Below are positions 1 to 4,892 of a stretch of DNA of 10,451 bases, piece by piece. Under the pieces are notes generated by a model. It saw nothing but the letters and a program-made list of their open reading frames with translations. It ran no database searches and had not been told where the DNA came from. The stretch comes from Baffinella frigidus (lineage: Eukaryota > Cryptophyceae > Cryptomonadales > Baffinellaceae), in NCBI GenBank assembly GCA_026770585.1, contig MU646427.1, positions 482,652 to 493,102 on the forward strand, written 5' to 3'. The position numbers were made by a program, and so were the translations under genes. The first letter of the stretch is position 1. Each line of letters starts with the position of its first letter.

Positions 1-56
1 CCAAACCCCAAACCCCAAACCCCAAACCCCAAACCCCAAACCCCAAACCCCAAACC
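1..56. repeat. Perfect 7-bp telomere-like array (CCAAACC x8)
   Basis: Eight uninterrupted copies of CCAAACC fill the first 56 bases; the opposite strand reads TTTGGGG. This is one substitution from the plant/alga telomere unit TTTAGGG. The array touches the window edge, so its true length is unknown. It ends abruptly at 57 and ordinary sequence follows, so within this window it is an interstitial tract and not a terminus. Confidence 0.93.
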
Positions 57-80
57 ATCAGGGGCGGAGTCGCAAGCGTC

Positions 81-113
81 GGTGCTGAAACGCGTCAAAG
101 AGACGCACGCGAT
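81..113 (+). repeat. 33-bp segment, copy 1 (possible end of a coding exon)
   Basis: This segment recurs at 510-542 with about five differences. In one frame it reads VLKRVKETHAIKSK and then a stop (TGA at 124-126); the other copy reads VLERVKETHAMR and then a stop. Two of the differences are synonymous third-position changes (AAA/AAG for Lys, ACG/ACC for Thr). Each copy lies next to a telomere-like tract. It may be the last exon of a subtelomeric gene family, but no upstream exon is identifiable and I do not recognise the peptide. Confidence 0.5.
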
Positions 114-509
114 CAAAAGCAAGTGAGTACGCGTCGACGCCCTAGTGTTAACTCATCGGTAGCCACACAGCGGGCTGCCAAGGCATTTTCGGGTAGGAAA
201 GACCCGCGTTTCCGTTACCTTATCCGTAGGAATCCCCCTATGTCCCTACGGGTTGCCTACCGTAGGGTAATAGGTCTGGTCGATAAGGGGTTATTCAAAA
301 TCCCCTTGAAGTCCGCTTTGTGGTGTGCTGACTGGTCAATATTCTGTTGACTAACCTGGTGAGTACACCGGACTTCTTTACCCTCCAGATACAGACCTGA
401 GTGCATGCACGGGGTTGAGGGTTTAGGGTTGAGGGGCTCGCGCATTCGTCTTCTAGCTCTGCATCAGGGCTCCTCGTTAGATGCATTATTTGAAATACAT
501 TTAGAAATT
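114..509. other. No identifiable gene; weak foldbacks
   Basis: I see no convincing coding sequence. The stretch from about 217 to 289 contains a weak foldback (CCTTATC near 220 against GATAAGG near 281) and CCTACGG/CCGTAGGG words that resemble the core of the family B elements at 3751-3959, so it may be a decayed relative. At 405-436 there is a short G-rich telomere-like tract (TTGAGGG, TTTAGGG) in the orientation opposite to the neighbouring arrays. Confidence 0.4.
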
Positions 510-542
510 GGTGCTGGAACGCGTCAAGGAGACCCACGCGAT
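510..542 (+). repeat. 33-bp segment, copy 2, preceded by a splice-acceptor-like TTTAG
   Basis: This is the second copy of the 81-113 segment. It is immediately preceded by CATTTAG (498-504), which resembles a 3' splice site, and the frame after it reads KLVLERVKETHAMR to a TAG stop at 547-549. The degenerate telomere-like array begins just beyond. It could be a terminal exon remnant; the alternative is a non-coding subtelomeric duplication. Confidence 0.45.
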
Positions 543-544
543 GC

Positions 545-780
545 GCTAGTGAACCCCGAAACCCGAAACCCGAAACCCGAAACCCTGAACCCTGAACCCC
601 GAACCCTAAATCCTGAACCCTAAACCCTAAATCCGGAACCCTGAATCCTGAACCCTGAACCCTGAACCTTAAGCCCTACACCCTAAACCCTAAACCCTAA
701 ACCCTAAACCCTAAAACCTATACCCTAAACCCTAAACCCTTAACCTTCAACCCTAAACTCTACACCCTTAACCCTAACTA
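545..780. repeat. Degenerate C-rich telomere-like array
   Basis: About 235 bp of roughly 7-bp units with shifting variants: CCCGAAA first (about 555-583), then CCCTGAA/CCCCGAA mixtures, then mostly CCCTAAA (about 680-755). The opposite strand is TTTAGGG-type. Variants occur in blocks rather than at random, which suggests local duplication of diverged units. Together with the G-rich array at 9115-9860 it is oriented outward. Confidence 0.92.
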
Positions 781-998
781 ATGTGGGGGAAAATCAATTT
801 AGTCAACAATCTAATGCTGAAAACAAAATTAAAACATCGTTGCATGCTACCGTACGGATGGAAGTTTCTATCTTAACCTCGACGTAGCTGTACCATAGCA
901 CAATACCCACCCGCCCGCAAGATAGCAAAGAACGGTTCATATTAAATCGATTTTCACGGCAAAAGTCAGCTATTGGAGCCATTTCCGTGCCCAAAAAT
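781..998. other. Unassigned single-copy sequence
   Basis: Sequence of balanced base composition with no repeat match elsewhere in the window. A minus-strand open frame of 101 codons crosses 803-1108 but runs into one arm of the long inverted repeat. It shows no recognisable motif, so I do not call it a gene. Confidence 0.4.
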
Positions 999-1226
999 GT
1001 CTCATTTGTAGAGCCAATCTTGTAGGACTTGGCCAAGACGAACTTCGAAGTGACGAAGATGCGAACTTCTAGATGGACTCTCTTGGACATGTAGAGTTTT
1101 AAATTCAAATTTTGCAGTACAAATCATGGGGTTTACTAATAATTACGGTCCATCTAGAAGTTCGCGCTTGAAAGTTCGAAGTTCGATTCGGCCAAGTCCT
1201 ACCAAAATGGCTCTACCAGGAAACAC
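999..1226. repeat. Long inverted repeat, about 80-bp arms
   Basis: The arm at 999-1078 is the approximate reverse complement of 1148-1226, separated by a 69-nt spacer. The strongest blocks are GCGAACTTCTAGATGGAC (1061-1078), GTAGGACTTGGCC (1022-1034) and GTAGAGCCA (1008-1016), each matched in the other arm. A transcript would fold into a long imperfect hairpin. It may be a foldback transposon or a small-RNA precursor; nothing in the sequence decides between these. The arms have diverged by indels and substitutions, so it is not recent. Confidence 0.85.
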
Positions 1227-1360
1227 TGTGAACAGGAGGAAGCCTCAACCTTCAACTCTGACGTGTGATGTGGCGTGGGACAACGAAAGTTTTTCGCAGT
1301 TAGAGCATACTAGTAATGCCGCGAAAATATCGAATGTAGTCGCTGCCGCCCCCGAGTCCC

Positions 1361-1427
1361 GCCGCAACCCCCCGAGTCCCCCGAGTCCTGCCGCAACCCC
1401 CCGAGTCCCCCGAGTCCAGCCGCAACC
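1361..1427. repeat. 29-bp tandem repeat (GCCGCAACC / CCCGAGTCC)
   Basis: Two full copies (1361-1389 and 1390-1418) differ only at the last base, and a 9-bp start of a third copy follows. Each unit contains CCGAGTCC twice, so there is a shorter internal period. A period of 29 is not a multiple of three, so the repeat would shift any reading frame; this argues against the plus-strand open frame over 1126-1476 being a gene. Confidence 0.88.
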
Positions 1428-1569
1428 ATCAACACCGCGCCGGAGTAGACAGCATGTGAGCAGTAATTTCCGTTGATAGGAACGGCTGTCATCAATTCTC
1501 TGAGATCAGCGTTTCGCAGGTCGTTTTCGACAGTGGAGTCTGCCAAGGCTGACGCAGCTCGTAGCAAGG

Positions 1570-1930
1570 ACCCCAAGCCAGGTCCTTCCCACTCAACTAT
1601 CTTGACATCTTAAGTGGTTCTTAACATCTTGAGAAGAAGTTCTCAGCATCTTGAGAAGTAGTTCTTAACATCTTAAGGACCCCAAGCCAAGTCCTTTCCA
1701 CCCAAGTATCTTAACATCTTAAGTAGTTCTCTTAAGTTGACTTAGAATCATAACCTGCGAGTCTAGGACAGAAGCCAGGTCCTTTCCACTAAACTATCTC
1801 AACATCTTAAGTAGTCATTAACATCTTAAGAAGTAGTTCTTAACATCTTAAGGAGCCCAAGTCAGGTCCTTTCCACTCGACTATCTTAACATCTTAAGTA
1901 GTTCTCCTACTTCTTCTTCTTCTTTATTAC
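1570..1930. repeat. Cluster of CTTAAGTAGTTCT-family repeats
   Basis: At least four related copies begin near 1570, 1678, 1770 and 1855. Each runs roughly CCAAGCCAGGTCCT, TTCCACTCAACTATC, then CTTAACATCTTAAGTAGTTCT. The CATCTTAAG and AAGTAGTTCT words are further amplified inside each copy. The copy ending near 1766 carries a tail reading CATAACCTGCGAGTCTAGG. The AT-rich, palindrome-rich composition resembles satellite or foldback sequence rather than genes. Confidence 0.85.
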
Positions 1931-2097
1931 TCTCGAAACAGGTCCTAGATAGGCCCTTAAGCCTTGAGTTGAGTGACACAGAAGACAAAAGCCAGGTCCT
2001 CCCATATGATACCCTGCTGAAATAAGTTAAGTAGTGATTTAACTGCTACGTGAAAGAAATCAGTTGGAGATAAATTCAGAAATCTGGTGGAGATAAA
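1931..2097. other. Intervening sequence without gene
   Basis: A short link between repeat copies. It includes AAGCCAGGTCCT near 1989, the start of the CTTAAG-family unit, and a local near-duplication around 2058-2096 (GTTGGAGATAAATTC and GGTGGAGATAAAGGTCC). No coding signal is visible. Confidence 0.35.
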
Positions 2098-2185
2098 GGT
2101 CCTCCCCGCTCCTTCCCACTCAACTATCTTAAGATCTTAAGTAGTTCTCTTATGGTGTCCTAGACTCATAACCTGCGAGTCTAGG
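2098..2185. repeat. CTTAAG-family copy ending in a loop-bearing hairpin
   Basis: This copy repeats the CAACTATCTTAAGATCTTAAGT block and ends in a perfect 9-bp stem: CCTAGACTC (2159-2167) pairs with GAGTCTAGG (2177-2185). The 9-nt loop, ATAACCTGC, contains the AACCTG part of the motif that recurs across the right half of the window. Confidence 0.82.
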
Positions 2186-2190
2186 GTAAT

Positions 2191-2311
2191 TACAGGGGTA
2201 CCTCGCTCATAAGAAACCGCCTCCTCCCAGGACCCTACAGTAGGACTATGCCTAGGGCCCCATGGTGGTCCGGGGGGGGGGGGGGGGTCTTATGAGCGAG
2301 GTACCTCTGTA
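2191..2311. mobile_element. Family A foldback element, copy A1
   Basis: A 117-bp element (2193-2309) with terminal inverted repeats of about 22 bp. The left end reads CAGGGGTACCTCGCTCAT and the right end is its near-complement, ending GAGCGAGGTACCTCTG. It is flanked by TA on both sides (2191-2192 and 2310-2311), as expected for a TA-target duplication of Tc1/mariner-like non-autonomous elements. Inside are GACTATGCCTAGGGCCC and a run of 16 G (2272-2287) next to the right arm. There is no coding capacity. Confidence 0.9.
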
Positions 2312-2420
2312 CCCACAGGCATAGACAGGCCTACATGGGTTACTCGAAATTCAAGACACGCACAGCCCTAGGGTCCTGGCGTAGGCCTATGCCTAGGACC
2401 ATAGGAACAGAACACCCTAC

Positions 2421-2590
2421 TAATGCGAAAAGCTTACGTTAACGGACCCCTTAAGCCCCTCGTTAACGTGGGCTTGCCAGCTCTAAAACGATTTTAAAAG
2501 CGATGTCAGGACTTTTAAAGCCCAAGAATGTTTTCCATTATATATTTTGTACCAAAGTTACTACTCCGCTAACGTAAGCTTTTTGCATGA
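2421..2590. mobile_element. Inverted-repeat element with TAATGC ends
   Basis: The arms 2421-2444 and 2568-2590 are reverse complements with about three differences; the shared core is AAGCTTACGTTA. CTAC precedes the left arm and follows the right arm, which could be a 4-bp target duplication. GTTAAC occurs twice inside (near 2438 and 2462). This is a candidate MITE of about 170 bp with no second copy in the window, so its mobility is inferred only from structure. Confidence 0.6.
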
Positions 2591-2612
2591 CTACGGGCGC
2601 ATGACTACGGGC
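2585..2612. repeat. 14-bp direct duplication
   Basis: GCATGACTACGGGC occurs twice head to tail (2585-2598 and 2599-2612). The first copy overlaps the right arm of the preceding inverted-repeat element. Confidence 0.85.
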
Positions 2613-2643
2613 GCTGCGTGTCCTTCACTTGGAGTAATCCCTG

Positions 2644-2776
2644 TACAGGGGTACCTCGCTCATAAGAACCCGCCTCCTCCTAGGACCCTACACTAGCCGT
2701 ACACTAGGACTATGCCTAGGGCCCTACGGTAGTGCTAGGGGGGGGGGCAGTTTGTTATGAGCGAGGTACCCCTGTG
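2644..2776. mobile_element. Family A foldback element, copy A2
   Basis: A 129-bp element (2646-2774) with the same ends and interior plan as A1: left arm CAGGGGTACCTCGCTCAT, the GACTATGCCTAGGGCCC core, a G run, and right arm GAGCGAGGTACCCCTG. The left flank is TA and the right flank TG, so one side of the expected TA duplication appears mutated. The core carries a small internal duplication of CCTACACTAG-like sequence not seen in A1. Confidence 0.9.
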
Positions 2777-2832
2777 ATGTTGACCACGGTTGGAGAGGGC
2801 GGCAGGTCTTGCTGCCGTTGGACTTTGAAAAA

Positions 2833-2917
2833 CGAACTTAACGTTTTCACAACTAAATTGACGTTCTCATGAGCACTAACTTGACGTTTTCATAAGAACT
2901 AAGTTGACGTTTTCATA
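2833..2917. repeat. Tandem repeat, about 23 bp, four diverged copies (TTGACGTTTTCAT)
   Basis: Four head-to-tail units of about 18 to 23 bp, each centred on a variant of AACTAAGTTGACGTTTTCAT. The last two (2872-2894 and 2895-2917) are the most alike. Each unit presents an ACGT core (TTGACGT or TTAACGT), the core bound by plant and algal bZIP factors, but there is no adjacent gene to regulate. Confidence 0.8.
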
Positions 2918-3003
2918 AACCCGTGTTGACAAACCCCCCTCGTGCGCAGGCCTGCATTTGTGAGGCCGGCGTTTCCCGCGGGAGAGGGGCCTCAGCGCCT
3001 CTG

Positions 3004-3124
3004 TCTTAAGAGAACTACTTAAGTAGTTCTCTTAACTTAAGAGTAGTTCTCACTTAACAGAACTACTAAAGTAGTTCTCTTAACTTAAGAGTAGTTATCC
3101 TAAGTTGTCCTAGACTCATAACCT
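3004..3124. repeat. CTTAAG-family copy with a 30-bp perfect palindrome
   Basis: Positions 3006-3035 form a perfect 30-bp palindrome: 15-bp arms meeting at 3020/3021, left arm TTAAGAGAACTACTT. A second, near-perfect palindrome follows (AGAACTACT at 3059-3067 against AGTAGTTCT at 3070-3078). The block ends with GTCCTAGACTCATAACCT, the same tail as the copies near 1750 and 2160, but without the closing hairpin arm. Confidence 0.88.
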
Positions 3125-3560
3125 CACTCCTCCTGTCACGAAGAGGTCTCTCTCATAAGAAAGCGCCCCCCCCCCCCTAGCCAGGACCACTCAAGGCCGT
3201 AGGCATAGCCCTATTGTACGGTCAGGGAATACGTAGTGGCCATGTTGGGTTCGATCCGTACTAAACGCAAACGGGCTTACGGGTATGGAAGCTTAGAGTG
3301 CGAGGACCTCTCTCGGCGTGCCTGCTCAGACACAGCCTCGGTGGGGGTGCATGCATGGCGTCAGACCGTGTTGCTAGTACATGTAATAAATCAAGGTCTC
3401 TCTCTAGCGAGAGAATACCTGTGGAGGGGGGGGGGGTCAAAAACACGTGTGTAAAGTATGCTGGACTGGTCGGAAGTGCAAGGCCAACCGGGGGATTGGA
3501 ATCAAGTCAAGTCAAGTGAGTGTTTTGTCATTAAATCTGAGGTCGCCGTCGGATACTGCG
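3125..3560. other. Gene-free stretch with a decayed family A end
   Basis: At 3143-3180 the sequence AGGTCTCTCTCATAAGAAAGCG followed by a C run resembles a damaged family A left arm; no matching right arm is nearby. The rest shows overlapping open frames on both strands, each under 75 codons, without recognisable motifs. A G run of about 12 lies near 3425-3436. Confidence 0.45.
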
Positions 3561-3690
3561 TACAGGGGTGACTAGGAACCGCACCGGGTTTGGGACAGCC
3601 TGCGTGCTCTAAACTTAGTACCACAGAGTTGACTGAATGCACCGTCTGGGGGTGAAGGGGGACCTCGCTGAGAAGGAGCCCCCCCTTAGG
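3561..3690. mobile_element. Decayed family A elements with the TTGACTAAA hairpin core
   Basis: TACAGGGGTGACTAGGAACC (3561-3580) looks like a degraded family A left end. It is followed by CTGCGTGCTCTAAACTTAG and TACCACAGAGTTGACTGA, which align with the interiors at 4229-4257 and 10361-10396. From about 3656 another degraded arm (GGGGGACCTCGCTGAGAAGG) is followed by a C run. It is probably an old nested insertion; boundaries are approximate. Confidence 0.55.
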
Positions 3691-3697
3691 ACCACCG

Positions 3698-3746
3698 TAC
3701 AGGGGTTACTCGCGCACAAGAACATGCACCGGCCCTAGCTAGGGTG
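3698..3746. mobile_element. Family A left-end fragment
   Basis: TA and then CAGGGGTTACTCGCGCACAAG (from 3700) match the family A left arm with several changes. GGCCCTAGCTAGGG follows. The family B element at 3751 begins immediately after, so the fragment may have been cut short by that insertion. Confidence 0.55.
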
Positions 3747-3750
3747 GTTG

Positions 3751-3854
3751 TATCCCTTAAGTGACCAACGGGTGAATAATCGCACGTGGAAGCCCTAGGC
3801 AGGTCCTAGGGCCCTACGGTAGGGCGTATGACCCTACTGGTCACGTAAGGGATA
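3751..3854. mobile_element. Family B foldback element, copy B1
   Basis: A 104-bp element. The left end TATCCCTTAAGTGACC pairs with the right end GGTCACGTAAGGGATA. The interior holds CCTAGGCAGGTCCTAGGGCC followed by a near-palindrome, GCCCTACGGTAGGGC. It has no coding capacity. It directly abuts copy B2. The first and last dinucleotides are TA, so TA-targeted insertion is likely. Confidence 0.9.
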
Positions 3855-3959
3855 TACCCCTTAAGTGCCCAGGCCCTCAAATTTGTAGGCCAAGAGGTCC
3901 TAGGCAGGTCCTAGGGCCCTACGGTAGGGCGTATGCGCCTACTGGGCACCTAAGGGATA
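3855..3959. mobile_element. Family B foldback element, copy B2
   Basis: A 105-bp element in the same orientation as B1 and joined to it without a spacer. The left end reads TACCCCTTAAGTGCCC and the right end GGGCACCTAAGGGATA. The interior block from CCTAGGCAGG to GGGCGTATG is essentially identical to B1. The head-to-tail arrangement suggests insertion at the TA end of an existing copy or a local duplication. Confidence 0.9.
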
Positions 3960-4103
3960 CTCCTAGGGATAACCTACCGTAGGGCCCTCGGGCGGTGCGT
4001 GTTCTCATTCGTGAGTAACCCATGTAGGGTATCCCTTAGTGGCGAGCGGGTCACAATTGACCCCCAGGTTGGGGGCAAATACCTATCACTGTGGGTCTAG
4101 GGA
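3960..4103. repeat. Fragments related to family B
   Basis: CCTACCGTAGGGCCC (3972-3986) and TATCCCTTAGTGGCGAGCGG (from about 4029) look like pieces of a further family B element in another state of decay. No gene is visible. Confidence 0.45.
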
Positions 4104-4402
4104 CAGGAGTTCCTCGCTCATAAGAAAGCACCCCCCCCCCCCATCACCACAACAGGACCCTAGCTAGGCAGGGGCCTCCAGGTTTGCCATAACTTAGGAA
4201 CACAGACCTGATTTGGGGGGCCCGTTTCCTTAATTTAGTACCATAGGGTTGACTAAATCTTGCGTTTAGTCAACCCCATGGTACTAATTTAAGAAATCAG
4301 AAACCGATCGATGTCGGAGCATTCATGTTCATAGCCCAAATACCCCTGTACTTTAGGGTCCTAGGGGGGGCGGCGCTTTCTTGTGAGCGAGGTACCCCTG
4401 TA
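4104..4402. mobile_element. Long family A element (A3) carrying a hairpin core
   Basis: The left arm starts CAGGAGTTCCTCGCTCATAA (4104) and is followed by AGAAAGC and a C run of about 13. The right arm GCTTTCTTGTGAGCGAGG ends in CCCCTG at 4400, then TA. Both arms share the AGAAAGC extension that A1 and A2 lack, so they belong together and give an element of about 297 bp. The inside carries TAACTTAGGAACAC and the strong hairpin at 4229-4293, an arrangement repeated at 10288-10413. Confidence 0.8.
4229..4293. repeat. 29-bp stem hairpin inside A3
   Basis: The arm 4229-4257 pairs with 4265-4293 at 27 of 29 positions around a 7-nt loop, TCTTGCG. The stem centres on TAGTACCATAGGGTTGACTA. The same half-stem, loop and start of the second half recur near 10386-10410, and a degraded half occurs near 3613-3640. 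It may be an element nested in family A or the ancestral interior of the long form. Confidence 0.88.
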
Positions 4403-4462
4403 GAAGTGTATGAGGCTCCCGCCACTCAAGTTAGGCCTACTGTAGGGTCCTAGCTAGGGGGT

Positions 4463-4492
4463 GCGGCTCCTTATTCGCGAGGTCACCCTGTA
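4463..4492. mobile_element. Isolated family A right end
   Basis: CTCCTTATTCGCGAGGTC followed by ACCCTG (ending 4490) and then TA matches the family A right arm with several changes. It is preceded by TAGGGTCCTAGCTAGGGGG, the usual sequence inside a right end. No matching left arm lies between it and A3, so the left part may be deleted or may correspond to the fragments near 3656 or 3700. Confidence 0.6.
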
Positions 4493-4604
4493 TGCTGCGC
4501 ACACGTCCGAATCGCGAATACTCTTACAGAACCTTTATTCACTCCTCTTGCCAGGAACACAACACGCACCACTGCACCCGCACGCCACTCAAACGCCGCA
4601 GCTG

Positions 4605-4722
4605 CAGGGGTACCTCGCTCATCAGAAACCACCCCCTCCTAGGACCCTACAGTAGGACTATGCCTAGGGCCCTATGGTTGTCTTGGGGGGGGGGGGGTTC
4701 TTGTGAGCGAGGTACCCCTGTA
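4605..4722. mobile_element. Family A foldback element, copy A4
   Basis: A 116-bp element (4605-4720). The left arm reads CAGGGGTACCTCGCTCAT, then the GACTATGCCTAGGGCCC core, a run of 13 G (4685-4697) and right arm GAGCGAGGTACCCCTG. The right flank is TA and the left flank TG. It lies about 170 bp beyond the stop codon of the RWP-RK gene. Confidence 0.9.
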
Positions 4723-4786
4723 CGTGCCACTAAACTACACCCAGGGCGAACGCACGCTTCGCCCTAGAAACATCCGGGGACTCAAA

Positions 4787-4862
4787 ATCCCGTGTAGGAT
4801 AGCCGGGGTGACTTTACACTCCGGCCATCCTACACCGGACAGAGTTCCGTCCTACACGGGAC
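4787..4862. repeat. Inverted repeats past the gene's stop codon, derived from its coding sequence
   Basis: A 22-bp stem, 4789-4810 against 4817-4838, pairs at 19 of 22 positions around the loop ACTTTA; its key word is GTGTAGGATAGCCGG. A third, shorter copy in inverted orientation lies at 4846-4862. The same word occurs inside the last exon at 5038-5061, where the sense strand encodes HTAAILHGT. In the gene's transcript these would lie just after the stop codon and could base-pair with one another or with the coding segment. Confidence 0.85.
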
Positions 4863-4892
4863 AGTTCCCCAGAGAAAGCGCGCGGCTCCTCC

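Noticed and set aside
1126-1476. Plus-strand 116-codon frame
   Set aside because: It starts inside the spacer of a long inverted repeat and runs through a 29-bp tandem repeat that cannot preserve a frame; no motif is seen.
2191-4722. CRISPR-like appearance of repeated short blocks
   Set aside because: Spacing is irregular, the repeats are terminal inverted repeats with TA flanks, and the genome is eukaryotic.
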